From Monosiga brevicollis MX1 (taxonomy: Eukaryota > Opisthokonta > Choanoflagellata > Craspedida > Salpingoecidae): a stretch of DNA of 64,000 nt. The notes beneath the pieces are model-generated. The model was not told the origin of the DNA. It ran no database searches and worked only from the letters and a program-made list of their open reading frames with translations. Where the stretch lies: NCBI RefSeq assembly GCF_000002865.3, contig NW_001865045.1, positions 1,115,976 to 1,179,975 on the forward strand, in the 5' to 3' direction. Of the stretch, positions 25,345 to 36,908 are shown in pieces. The position numbers were made by a program, and so were the translations under genes. Numbering within the stretch: position 1 is the stretch's first letter; each line of letters opens with the position of its first letter.

Positions 25345-25378
<34 letters not shown>
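25345..25378. repeat. (CA)n microsatellite
   Basis: About 17 CA units lie roughly 45 nt upstream of the Nudix start codon, in the putative promoter or 5' untranslated region. Confidence 0.9.
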
Positions 25379-25380
<2 letters not shown>

Positions 25381-26000
25381 CCATGTCACTCCATCACGAC
25401 CTCCCTGTCAAAGCTGCCCACCATCGCCATGGCCAATGGTTCATGGTCACGGCGAGGTCCATGAGAGCACGCACGCGCGCGCTGTGGTTCACGCACCGTA
25501 TTTTATCTGACAAATGTGTCTGACAAATGCGATCAAAATCAAGAAAAGGAAAAAATTCGTGAGATCGTGAGACCGGAGATCGTGAGATCAATCAAGGTTG
25601 ATTGATCGGAAGAGCACGGCTGATATGCGGGGAGATGGAGGCTGGGAGGCAGGAGGTCCGAGGCTAAGGACAGGGAGACTTCAGGCAGAGACCCAGAAAG
25701 GTACAGAATGACACACAGAACGATACCAGGGATAACACCAGGAGACGTAGGGAAAATAGCCTCTGATTGAAAACAAACAGAATGACACACACAGAGTTTG
25801 TTGATGTTTTGTTTGTTTGTTTGCAGTTGAGCCTCGTCGTGCTTTCGTGCTCGCACCGGTCCTTGCCACTGAAAACCCAGTTTCGTGGTCGCCGTGGTTC
25901 ACGCATACAGAGAGGGAGAGAGAGGGTGAAGCAAGACCGCGTTGGGGCTGGACGTTGTCGATTCTCGCTCGACTTTGTCTTGATCTTTGTCCTTGGGAAA

Positions 26001-27447
26001 ATGGCGAGTCAGCGGGTGACGCGCCTGGTGGGTTGGGTGATGCTGGTGGCGGCCGTCACCTCGGGCACGTACGTGCCCAACATTGCGCGTGGCAAGTGGC
26101 TGCATGAGGCCGTCGACTCCTTGGGTGCCAAGTGCATCGATGGCTCGGCCCCCTTCTACGCAATCCGCTCCGCCACCTCTGTGACCAACAGCACCAAATG
26201 GTACTTCCACATCGAGGGCGGCGCCTGGTGCACCAGCGTGGACAACTGCTATGATCGATCGCTCAGCCAATTCGGCAGCTCTGATCGTCGCTTTGGTATG
26301 GACAAGATGGCAGGCAGCCGCATACAAGCCTCCTTCTCCTCGCGGCCGCAGGGAGGGCAGCTGAAAGAGACAAAAGCAAACGATACTCAGTACAACACCT
26401 CACCCTTGGGTATCTCACAGGCTTCAACGAAACCATGGACATGTCCTTGATTAATGGATGCAACAACAGTCGCTGGTGTGGAACTCTGTCCGTGCCAGAC
26501 GCTACACAAAACCCCATGGCCCACGACTGGAACTTTGTGTGGTTCCACTATTGCGATGGGGGCAGCTTCACAGGTAGGAGCGCGTGTCCCGACCACCGCC
26601 CTGTTTCGTGGCACGCAAATTACAACTAACGAGCGCTGGCTTTGAAAATGCCATCGCGGCCTCGGGCTTGGTGTCTGTAGGCAACAACGAGACCGCCACC
26701 GAGTACAACAACACCCAAATGTACTTTCGAGGCTATCGCATCTTACGTGCCTCCATGCTGGATCTCCTGCAGAACGAAGGCCTGGATCGGGCAGATACCG
26801 TCATCATTGGCGGTGATTCGGCCGGTGGACTCGCCACATGGATTCACACTGATGGAATTCGCGCCATGCTCCCCACACAGGCCCACGTTGTCGGACTCCC
26901 CGACTCGGGCTTCTTCATGGACTACGGGACCTGGAGCAACGGCCTCCGCTGGATTTACAGCTTTATGAACGCGACTGCGGGTCTCAATCAAGCCTGTGTT
27001 GCTCACTACGCCCCAGTCAGGAACATCACGGCTTGCATGTTTGCCCAATACACTGCTCCTTTCAGCCAGACGCCCATGTTCGCGCTGCAGGGCCGCTTTG
27101 ATGCCTACCAGACCGGCTCAATCCTGCATTCCCAAGACCCCGCCCAGGTGAATCCGTACGGTGAATGGCTGACCTCAGTCCTCACCTCTACCCTCAACCT
27201 CCAAACAGGCGGCAAACACGCGGCTTTCATTGACTCGTGCCACCACCACTGTGGCTACTGGACCAATTGCCTCGGCGTCGCCATTGACGGCCGCGGCGCC
27301 AAAGACGCTGTCGCCGCCTGGATGTTCAACCAGACCACCCAGCGGCTCTGGTTCCAAAACGAAACCTTTCCCTGCTCCAGCTGCTGCAATGATGGCGACT
27401 GCGCCAACCCCGCGGCCACCGACGCGCTGCACCTCGCCCGCCCCTAG
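26001..27447 (+). CDS. Pectin acetylesterase / Notum family carboxylesterase, secreted
   Basis: This is an alpha/beta hydrolase of the PAE family, which includes plant pectin acetylesterases and animal Notum, the Wnt deacylase. The start at 26001 (MASQRVTRLVGWVMLVAAVT) is a signal peptide. Two introns are evident, 26296 to about 26420 and about 26572-26681; removing them keeps the frame. The catalytic residues are visible: Ser in IIGGDSAGGLATW (near 26810-26835), Asp in RFDAYQTG (near 27092-27115) and His in FIDSCHHHCGYW (near 27228-27262). The oxyanion region is HIEGGAWC (near 26209). N-glycosylation sites are common. Many Cys residues near the end (CSSCCNDGDC) suggest extra disulfides. Substrate unknown: it could be acetylated polysaccharide or a lipidated protein. 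TAG at 27445. Confidence 0.9.
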
Positions 27448-27925
27448 CAGCCGACGGCGTGTATTTGCAAAATCGAAAGCAGTGAGCATATTATCTTCTT
27501 TATTGTCAGACATTCTGGTATTTTGAGAACGGCTACACTCTGTATACAACAAAACCTCTTTTTTTACGCCTGACCAATACACGCTTTTCACCAAATCAAA
27601 TTCAAATTTTTCGCGGGAAAGTTTTTGTGCACAAAAAACACAACGGTCTTGACCATTTGCTGCTGTTGCTGCTGGTGGTTGTGGTGTTGCCATTTTCCCG
27701 CCAAACAGGACGCGTCGACGAGGACACGACGACCCGACGACCAGTGAATCTGCGACGCCGGTACGTACGTGTGTGTGTGTGTGGAATTGTATGTTCGTCT
27801 GGTATTTGTGGTTGAATGCAAAGAGGGAAACCCTCAAGGGTGTGGTGTTGGATGCCATTGTCAATGGCCGTTCGTGGTCTCACTCGGCTCGGCTCGGCGC
27901 GCCGCGCTTTCCATCAACAGGCATC

Positions 27926-28396
27926 ATGGCTGACCAAATTTGCTACAGTGTCAAGTACTTTGACGACACGCACGAGTACCGGTAAGGGGTCATCGCACTT
28001 ACACCACGATTGGTTCAACCACGTTCTTGCCCTGGCTGCACAGCTGACGCTAACGTTGTTCTGTGTGCCTCGCTCGCGGCCACGCTTCAGTCATGTCATC
28101 CTTCCCAAGTCTATTGCGCGCCATGTCCCCGATGACCGTCTGATGACCGAGACCGAGTGGCGCAACCTCGGCGTTCAGCAGTCTCGAGGCTGGATTCACT
28201 ACATGATTCACCGCCCTGGTATGTTACTTTGCCTCACCTTTTTTTTTTTTTTTGCCTTTTCTTCTTCCTTCTGGCCTTGCTTGCAATTACTCTTTGGCCT
28301 CCGTACTTCCCCAGCTTGCTCGCTCACGTCGATGCCCTTGTGTGTATCCACGCAGAGCCCCACATCCTGCTCTTCCGTCGCAAGAAAACGTGCTAA
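27926..28396 (+). CDS. CKS1: Cyclin-dependent kinase regulatory subunit CKS1/Suc1, three exons
   Basis: This small protein binds CDKs and phosphorylated substrates and drives cell-cycle transitions. Exons are 27926-27981, 28091-28218 and 28356-28396; the phases agree and give 74 residues. Nearly every family position is present: [20 protein letters not shown], then [20 protein letters not shown] and [13 protein letters not shown]. The [12 protein letters not shown] hinge and the anion-binding Arg, Ser and Trp residues are intact. The last codons KKTC replace the longer tail of some relatives. The length is normal for the family. Intron 2 contains a T-rich stretch. Confidence 0.97.
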
Positions 28397-29353
28397 GCAC
28401 GATCCCAGCAGAGAGACGGACTTGACGGGTAGCGCCATTGACTCCCTCCCTTCAGGCCATCTTCCTTTGCACACGTTCCTTTGAGTGATTCTTGTTTGTC
28501 GTGTATCTGCCAGATGCAGCACTAGACTCCCAGTCGTCTGATGCTTGATTGTGGCGCCGTGTCACATGCCTTTTTACGTTGTCTTTCTTTTTCCATCGTT
28601 GGCGGCGTCGTGTGCCTCAATGCTCTCGGTGTCCGTGACCTCTGTTTATCTTTTTGTTTTGTTTTTGTTTTTTTTTGTTTGTTCTTGAGAGGAAACCAGG
28701 AATATATGTCGGTATGGGACGGTAGTGATTCGTCCCTTGTGCTTGTGTTCGTGTTTACAATGTGCTCTTCTTTCTCTCTCTCCCCCCCCCCCAANNNNNN
28801 NNNNNNNNNNNNNNNNNNNNNNNNNNNNNNNNNNNNNNNNNNNNTCTCTCTTTNTTCTATCTCTCTCCACCCCTCTTCATGCCATGGTGTATCGTTGGGG
28901 CTGTCAGCAGTGACTGGTCGGGTTGGGCCGGCCTGTGACTGATTTGACCAGTCGTCAGATGGCTGGTCTATTGTCAATGAGCCAATCGATTTTGTATTAA
29001 ACTAAATCTCAAAGGGCTGGTTGTGTTGAACCGCCCAAGTGGATTGATTCTTGGACCGACCTGCGATCCTGCCAATTTGGACACATGCACGCATGTTGAC
29101 ATACACTCACATCGTTGCAAGAGCTTTTCACACGCTCAGCATGATGAAAATATTCTTTCAAAGCTCTGCTGGGCTCCCAGATCGGACACCAGGGACGTGG
29201 CGTGGACATGGCTACACCAGTGGCACTAAGCCTCTGACTCGCCCCCGTCTCGTACTGGCGCCGGTGGTCGCCGCTGCTCCATGTCCAAGCACAAACTGTA
29301 ATGTAGATAGGCAATGCCACACAACTAAGGAAGCGGGGCGGATGAGCATAGCA
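28397..29353. other. Intergenic region with a 50-N gap at 28795-28844
   Basis: No gene was seen. The gap interrupts a C-run and CT tract (28770-28860), and a single N sits at 28854. A T-rich patch lies at 28650-28685. The sequence before the next gene contains a near-palindrome at 28936-28967 (tgactgatttgaccagtcg...ggctggtc), too imperfect to call. Confidence 0.7.
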
Positions 29354-31381
29354 TCAAACATCGCGCATGTTGAAGTCGGTCTTCAAGACAACAAGAATAC
29401 ACCAGCCCACCCTCACGACATCACTTACCACCAGGCTTCCCAGGAAGGTTAGTCCAGCCGCACGCACGTACTCGGGGTGCATGTTAAAGCCCTGACGAGT
29501 ACGAAGCAGGGCTCATGGTGAGCAGGCACGTCACAATGCATACGGATTTGCCCGAGATCACAGGAACCCACCGCTTTGACACCGAGCAACTCATGCTTCA
29601 TCAGTGTCATGCCCGCCTGGTTGAGTGCAACACGCCATGCAAGCCGTAAGCCCCACAGGAAACATCGTGGCTAGCCATTTCATCAACCGCTGCTGAGAGC
29701 AGTGAGAAAGGTTGGCTTGGAAAGTCACGTACAATCACAAAGGGGAGAGCAAGGATGTCGCTGACACCCCGCACAAAGGCTTGCGTGAAGAGAAGAGGCG
29801 TGCACGAGTCCCGCACTGCCACGTACTCCTCGTGGGAGCGCTTGGCGACGAGTTGCCGGTGATAAGGGCGAAAAGCCCAGAGCAGGCTCCGGCCGAGGAA
29901 TGTGGTGCCCAGGTTATGAATCAGCGCGCTTCCCAGCAATAACAGAGCGCTTTCTCTACCCCCGTGCCAGTCCCAGCAAGGCAGCCAGGTGCAAGTGTGT
30001 GGATGATAAGCACGGCAGCACACGAGGTGGTGGGACCGGGGCAACAGGCCAGATGCCAAATGCTTGACGTACTCGTGCTGCTGCAAAAAAACAAGTGGAT
30101 CTTGCTGCCACGGCCAGATGTGGGTGCCAACTATGCCCAGCGTGCGCTGAACGACACCACGGTAAGACATCATGCATGTATGCGGTAAGACCTGGCCCAT
30201 CAGAGGAGGGTGGGGGATTGACGTAGGGTGAAGTGGTCTTACGCCAAGGATGCCGTGGACCAGAGCGAAGCGCACGGGAAAGGCGAGGAGGGTGGCACAG
30301 GTGACTGAGGTGGCAATATAGAGACCGTTGATGACATAGCTCTTGTAGCGGTGGCGCAGTGGATTCTGCCAATACCCGGCCCCAGTCACTGATCAGCGGG
30401 GCCCGCGCGCCGAAACCAAGAGCAGTGTTGTGCGGAACGAGCGGAACGAGCGGAACGAGCGGAACGAGCGGAACGAGACGAGCACCGCACCAAGACGCGT
30501 TGCATAACACCAATGCCCAGATGGAAAGCAGCCTCTTCCAAAATGGCATTGACCGTAAAGAGCGGTGCCTGCACAAAAATCAGATCGCCCCACAGGCATC
30601 CACGGTCAAGCTACCCCAAGGCGGCGCGCCCGGACTCTCGACAAAGAGAGCGCCTTCACACCAGCAAATGACGAGACCAAACTCCATCCACATACCCATG
30701 CAATGCACTCGGTCCATGACAGACGGAGGGCGCTACATGAACCAAGGATAGCCACGCGAATCGGAGGCAGCAGAGCAATTTCCAAGCCGACGGCCAAGGT
30801 GCCGAAGATGGCCGACACGTAGCCATGTAACACGCCTGCTCACAACACGAGATGCATGTGAACCCGTGAGTCGCTGTCTACCTGCACGCCAGGGAGCTGG
30901 AAGACATGCGAGCAGACTGACCGAGATTGGTGGCCACGAGGCGCCGTTCGCGATTGATCGAGTCGATGATGCTTTGGATGGCGCTGGATTGCTGCGCCTC
31001 GTCGGCTGGCGCCGGTACTCGACCGGCAAAATAAGCAAAAAAGTCGAGCATGACCAATGGTGGTCACGTCCAGACGACCCGAGGCAAGGCTTCAATGAGG
31101 CAAGACTCGAAGAGGCTGGGGTGCCCCGGCGCGCGAGCAAGGTAGTGAACACTGCCTCACGCCCCCACCTGCCAAAAACCAGACCACATCAATCAAACTC
31201 GTCAGCCCTCGGCGCACACTCAGACCAAACCAGCCCCTCTGCTGCACAATGACACGGGCTACTGGGTACAAGACCACTGCCCCATCAGCTGCAAAGAAGT
31301 TGATCTCCCCACCCCTTGACACCCTGAAGGCTCCACCACCACCCTCGAGATGGCGGATGGCGCTGCCCTCGACAGCTCGCC

Positions 31382-31432
<51 letters not shown>

Positions 31433-31433
31433 C
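29354..31433 (-). CDS. Multipass membrane protein with mitochondrial-carrier-like repeats (possible MTCH/SLC25A46-type), multi-exon, 5' end uncertain
   Basis: The identity is uncertain. On the minus strand a chain of hydrophobic exons can be followed: AADGAVVLYPVARVIVQQRG (near 31260), DEAQQSSAIQSIIDSINRER (near 30975), VSAIFGTLAVGLEIALLPPI (near 30790), ATLLAFPVRFALVHGILG (near 30260), THIWPWQQDPLVFLQQHEYV (near 30090) and GVSDILALPFVIVRD (near 29740). Then come AGMTLMKHELLGVK (near 29610), FNMHPEYVRAAGLTFLGSLV (near 29450-29490) and TDFNMRDV ending at TGA, 29354. Three segments have the form hydrophobic-P-x-x-basic or polar (YPVARV, FPVRFA, LPFVIVRD), like degenerate SLC25 signatures in MTCH or SLC25A46. 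An outer-membrane carrier-like protein is my best guess. The first exon and the start codon were not found with confidence; the extent given stops at a likely exon-1 donor. Confidence 0.5.
30433..30477. repeat. 9-bp tandem repeat, five copies, in an intron
   Basis: CGGAACGAG is repeated five times without change. On the minus strand it lies inside a probable intron (donor near 30489, acceptor near 30402) of the carrier-like membrane gene. If retained it would add three codons per unit without shifting the frame. Confidence 0.85.
31384..31432 (-). repeat. (AG)n microsatellite that could form a whole 49-nt intron
   Basis: On the minus strand the sequence begins GTAAGAGAG and continues as pure AG to a final AG before CGGGCGAGC. 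Splice-like ends therefore coincide with the two ends of the repeat. The flanking exon on the 3' side fits the membrane gene frame. The 5' exon is less certain. Confidence 0.45.
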
Positions 31434-32321
31434 TTTGTGATGATACCAAAAGAGACAGACACAGAGGATGTAAGATTGATAGAGAGATGGAGAGGAATGG
31501 AAAAGGTTTCAGAGAGGACACAGGGAGAGAGAGAAATTGAGAGAATACACTTTCAGATTAATAAGGATAGAGGGCAAAAAGAGGTAAAACCAGAGAAACA
31601 GGACTGAAAATGACAAAGAAGAGATGTACAGGGATAGTAGTATCCATACAGAGATCACCATACCAAACAGGTCCAAGTGAGAGAAGCATCATCCAGATGT
31701 TATTGCACTACTTTTACCAGTTATTGTCGGTCTGATATATTTTAGACGGATATCATTATGTAATGCTATACAGTTATTGCAGAAGATTTCAAGTTTTACG
31801 TATCTGCATATTTCCGATTTGACCGTTACAAAAAAAAAGACTGAAAACGACCCGGTCGCGCGCGTGTGTGTGTGTGTGTGTCGGTGTTGGTGTCGTCGGT
31901 GCGTCGGTGCGTCGGTGACTTTGTGGACCGGATGACCGGTACACGGGGTTCCGGCTTGCTGGCAGCTTTGATGGAGCGGATTGGCGGACACGTAGGTGGA
32001 GGGGCCGACTGGGTTTGGGTTGTTTTGGTCCTTGTTTACCCGTGCTAGTCCCCTCTCAATGAGTCAGCTTGTGCTTCTCGTGGCAGACTTGCTTCCAGGG
32101 TCTCAAATCACGGTCGGGGCAACAAGACGGATCGACCACCTTGCAACCAAACTGGACAATAAAAAGGACAGGCACGCTCCAGCCTCGAGAAAACCGTGAG
32201 ATAAATCTCAAGACCCAACATACAACCCAAAACGCCGCCCCGCAGGAACGCAACCGCACACGCTCCTCGAGAAGGGCCACAAACAGGACTGGTGCAGGCC
32301 GTGGGCCGTGTATCGCTCAAA
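31434..32321. other. Intergenic region between divergent genes, (GT)n at 31863-31881
   Basis: This space separates the minus-strand membrane gene from the plus-strand SUZ12-like gene and should hold both promoters. It contains an A/G-rich part (31440-31620), an A/T-rich part (31690-31840) and a short GT array. No gene or clear core-promoter motif was seen. Confidence 0.6.
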
Positions 32322-34975
32322 ATGTCCAAGGCCCCTGTCCCTGAGCCCATAGAGGCGATTCAGCTCGATTCAGACAATGACCAATCCCCGCGCTCCCCCT
32401 CTGTCTCTTCCGAATCCGAATCCGCTTCGACATCCCCATCGTTTGCCGAAGGCCGGGCCCGCGTCCTTGAAGCCGACCGCAAACAGTTTTATGACACCTT
32501 TGGCCGTACGTCCTTTCCCCTTTTCCCCCCCCCAAAAAAAAACAAAAAAATTGAGCTGCCCCAATTCTGCTCAAGTCCCATCCTAACCCATCCTCATTGC
32601 CGCCAAAAATGCAGGCGCTCTGGGCTATGCCACCATCCGCTCGGCCTTTCGACATCAGCGAGGGGCCCCGTTTTTGCTGCGCAACCTGCGATATCACAAC
32701 ACCTTGATTGAGCCCGAGCTTGCCTCCTTTGCAAAGTCTTCCCGACGTGAGGCCACAACGTATGTTATTTGGACTTTTGTAGCCGCCCAACGCCTGAAAA
32801 CTTGCTCCACCAGGCATGCTCGAGCTCATGATAATGTATCCCTCTCTGCCGCGCTGCCATCTCGCAGCCAACGATTGGCCCGCAGCTTTGACTTTCGCCA
32901 GCTTCTCAGAAAAACTCAACAGCGTCAGGGCACCGATACCCCTGCCCTACCGTATGTTAACCCTTACTCAGTCTGCCTCTTGAAACGACCTTTGAATCAA
33001 AGTCATAGCCCCACTGTTCCAATGTCCATGTTCACACGCCTATCCCAACCAGACCCCATGCTCTACCCTCTTGAGTCGCCACAGCCTGAGCTTACCATGT
33101 GGCTTTCGCCCCATCCAGATCTCGACAGCGCCAGGCTGCGTCAGCACCGGGTCCTGACGCTTGCCAATATGATTTCGGGAGCTGCGACCATATTGAACTC
33201 ACCCTGGCGTACGGCCGCCACCGCCAACTCGGCCATACACAGGTATGTATGCACCGGACACCCATTTAGCCGCGGTCACACACCCCATCAACCTCATTCG
33301 CTATTATGTGCGGCAAACAGATGGTCAAAAATGGCAAATGCCCCTTCTGCGGTCGTCGTATTCCTGGCACGCCAAACTTTCTGCTTCATCTGCGCCACGT
33401 TCACGACGAATTTGTCACCACCCTCGCAGTGGGTGTCTCGCCCTGCTTGTTTGCCCATCTCCGCCGCGTCCCCGTTTGACTCCCTCTTCTTGGACCCTAT
33501 CTTTGACCCTAGGCTGTACGAACTGATGGCACCGTTCATCTTGTTGTCGCTGCCCGCGACGAGTGGACGCGCCCCATTGCCCGCGTCAAGCCTATCCCCT
33601 TCACTGGACTGCTACCTGCGGAAAAGGTGAGCCCTTTGATCGACCCAACCTGACCGCCGCCCCGGAGTCTCCCACCTTGCCGCCAACACCGTGGTTTGCG
33701 GTGAACATTAGGCCAAGCTGGCACAGTTGCGCCAGGCAGTGACCACAACGGAGCTACGCTTGTTCGAGTTTGGCTTTGTTGCCGACTCCCGTGCCGGCGA
33801 AGGTCGGGTCCCTGCCCGCGTAGCAAAGCTTGAAAAACAACTAGAAAACATGACTAGCACCATTGCCGACCTTGAAGCCCGGGGCCGGTGTTCGCAGCGC
33901 CCTCACTATGTCCACATGGTATGCGATGCCACACCCAATCGTCCTGCGTTGCCGTTGGCGTCTGAGCGTGCGTATGCGCGTTGCAACTCCTAAAATGTGT
34001 GTCGTACTGCAAAAATGAAAGGAATTTTACTATGCCCGTGGTGGCCACGAGCCACTTCAAAAAGCTGTCCAGGCTTTGGCTGCCGGTACGCAGACGCCCG
34101 GGTGCTCTCTTATCGACCCATAGACTGACCCTAACATCTGTTCCTTCAAAACTGCTGCGCAGCACCAAAGACATGCACCAGTGTACCACGCCGCAAGGGG
34201 AAGCGGCCCGTCTACCGTTGTCCCCATTTCACGGCCGCTGTCAGTGACGAGTTGGACCATGATTCGGATGACGATGATGAGGGCCCTTGGGCCGAGCTGG
34301 TGCAGCGTCAAAACTTTCGCGAGCTTGCAGATATCAACGTGTCGGAACGCACGTTTATGCAGCTCTGGAACGCTTTTCGGCGCCGCTCCGCGTACGTAGG
34401 CTTTGATGTTCTTGCCTGACGTTCTTCATACGTGGACCTGTCTGGCGACTTACCCGGCGCGTGCGCTACATCGCTGCAGGCATCGACCCGAGACCCGAGC
34501 CTTGTTGGACGGACGAGACCAGGGTGTGGCAGCAGCTTGTGTAGCTTTCGTCAACGACTACAAACTACTTTTGTCGTACGTGTGTGCAATCCTGCCGTAC
34601 TTGCCTCACTATCGAACGACGTCTCCGACACTTTCTGTCAAACCCTTGATCTCGTTCTCTCAGACTCGCTCTGACTTATTTTCTATCCCTGAATTGCTCA
34701 GAAGTACCGGGCTGGCTCGCCAATGTCAGCTGCACATGACAATGCTGTGGCGCTTGGGCTTACTTCCCGAGCCCGTGCTCCAGGAACTCATGTCTCGCCT
34801 GGCGGGCGCCCCCTCGCACGCTAAACCCGTGCCACTTGCCAACCCAGAGGTGGCGGTGCACGGTGCCATGAGCGAGACTCGGTCACGCCAAGAGGCATTG
34901 GTGATGTCAGTTGCGTCACCCTCCAAGGCGGCCAAGCGTAGCACAGATGAACCACTTGCCGACGTGGTGCAATGA
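32322..34975 (+). CDS. SUZ12-type Polycomb PRC2 subunit (zinc finger and VEFS box), multi-exon
   Basis: SUZ12 is the scaffold of the complex that methylates histone H3 Lys27. The start at 32322 gives MSKAPVPEPIEAIQLDSDND, an acidic Ser-rich lead. The exon near 32450-32505 and the next read RKQFYDTFG and IRSAFRHQRGAPFLLRNLRY, like the SUZ12 N-terminal ADHELFLQAFEKPTQ...FLHRTL region. The exon near 33320-33432 has a C2H2 finger, KCPFCGRRIPGTPNFLLHLR with HVHDEF after it. The C-terminal part is a VEFS box: DDDDEGPW (near 34268), then ADINVSERTFMQLWNAFRRR (near 34327-34386), AAFVNDYKLLL, and RQCQLHMTMLWRLGLL near 34730. TGA at 34973. The tail after the VEFS box (MSRLAGAPSHAKPVPLA...) looks disordered. 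The match rests on motif order, as the family is divergent outside animals and plants. Confidence 0.8.
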
Positions 34976-35049
34976 CAATCAATTGACTTGAAAGCTAATT
35001 TCACTGCATTCAGATACTCAAATCTCTGAGCTCACTCAAGGTTGCCGCC

Positions 35050-35051
<2 letters not shown>

Positions 35052-35086
<35 letters not shown>
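35052..35086. repeat. (GT)n microsatellite
   Basis: About 17 GT units lie shortly after the SUZ12-like stop. The rest of the space up to 35829 shows no gene; the open frame at 35222-35644 has no family features. Confidence 0.9.
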
Positions 35087-35087
<1 letters not shown>

Positions 35088-35829
35088 AACTATGGGAAGG
35101 CAGTCTGAGCTGTGACGGTGAAAAAGTTGACCCCTCATGAAAAGAACGAGGGAAAAGACACTCAAATTTTTGGCAAATCCATAGGAATGACGATTTCCGT
35201 TAACTTACACGTTATTGGTTCATGGTCTTGCTGCATCCGTGGAGAAGTAATCTTCACGACAACAGCGTCAAAAATTCGGCAAAAATTCTAGGCTGGTACA
35301 GAGCTCAGGCTGAGGCACATGGCTGCCTGGACGGCAGAGCAAGACCTGAAACACCGACTGCCATTTTATTCGCCTCCAAGAACACTGAACAACATCTTGT
35401 TTCAGTTAAGAGAAGGATGTATCGCTGGTTGTTCTGCAGTTTTGCTCGACCAACATGTGATGCGAGTGCGCAGGCCATCATAATACGGGACATGCTCGTA
35501 AGTATTAGTAGAAAGGCTGCTAGTCTCGAAGGCGAGTGGCCCGAGGCACACGGATGCGTAGTTTGCTCGGGATCGAAACAATATCGCTTCCCTTGCATGT
35601 TTGCTCACAAGCACATCGAAACGCAAATTCGACCAAGGCTGTGACATCATTAGTGAGTGCCCAAATGACAAAATGATCCTAATTGGCACTACATGCCTCA
35701 CAAAGACTAGATTCTTCCCTAGCAGGGATGTACAGTAACAAAAAAAAGTCGCGAGTTGATGAATCTGTCATTCCGGGCTTCTTGCCACTACTCGTCACTG
35801 ACACAAAAAAATACTTCCGAGTCACCGCT

Positions 35830-36851
35830 CTACGGGTGCACGCGAGTGGGAGTGGCGGTGTAGTGTTCGCGCCACTTGAAAAGATCAAGCTCAACAGCCT
35901 CCAGCTCTTTTTGATGACCGCCTGCGCTGCAGGTCTGGCCGTGCTCGTCAACATCATCGCGCAAACAAGTCCGCCAATACTGGTACAAACGAGTGTATCC
36001 AAACTGATCAAGCCACTGTTCTCAGTCACAGGCAAGCAACGGTAGCAAGGTGAGCTATGGCTATGGGCTTGCACATGTCCTTTGTGCCTAACAAACTTAC
36101 ATCGCCGGCAGATGCAAGTGCAGCCTCAACGTCGGCCAGCTTGTGATTCTTCCATCCCTCAAGAAGCGACTTGAAGCCAACGTGGTTGTTTTCTGCTACT
36201 GCAACAAGGTCGTGATCGATGGACTGGACCACGCGGTCACGATCGATATTCAACTGTCGATCAAGCCCTGCTCAGCAAAAAGGAGAAGGTCAGACACCGC
36301 CTGGTTGCGATGTACACGAGCGGGGCTGGCGGTGGCCAACACAAACGCGGGACTGTCCACTGAACAATTTGGAGGTCACGAACCAGACATTTGGATGAAA
36401 TGCCAAAAAGCATTGATGCGAGTTTCCCGATTGACCAAATCCTCAAAGCGAATCACCTGTAGAGGCAAATTGCGATGCACGTTCTCCTTCTACAGCAACC
36501 GAGTGCAAGCAAACAGGCGGACAAATGAACGAGCATGAGTCTGCAATTGCAAGCCACTGGTCATCGACACAGACAGAGCCATTGCCAAAGAACCAAAAAC
36601 AAAACAAAACAAAATGGCAGCCTGATGTGTACTGGGTACAGCATGAGCATAAAGGAAAAGCCTGCCAGCGCCGTTTCGCCGTCGACACACCAGCCAAAAG
36701 TTGAAAAAGTTGTTCCAGCGCATGGCAAAGGCACGTGGCCCAATGCTTTTGTTGGGACTATAGCTGAAAAGCGGCAAAAGCAGCAACAGATGATGTTGAT
36801 GAGCCGGTAAAATTCCCAGCTTTGAGCTGAGCAGAGAGATGGGGCATGGGC

Positions 36852-36908
<57 letters not shown>

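Noticed and set aside
35222-35644. Open frame of 140 codons between the SUZ12-like and sulfotransferase genes
   Set aside because: No motif, no exon chain, and overlapping frames of equal length on the other strand.
36853-36906. 54-nt A run as the tail of a retroposed gene or LINE/SINE
   Set aside because: It sits inside a spliced sulfotransferase gene with no retrosequence upstream and no target-site duplication.
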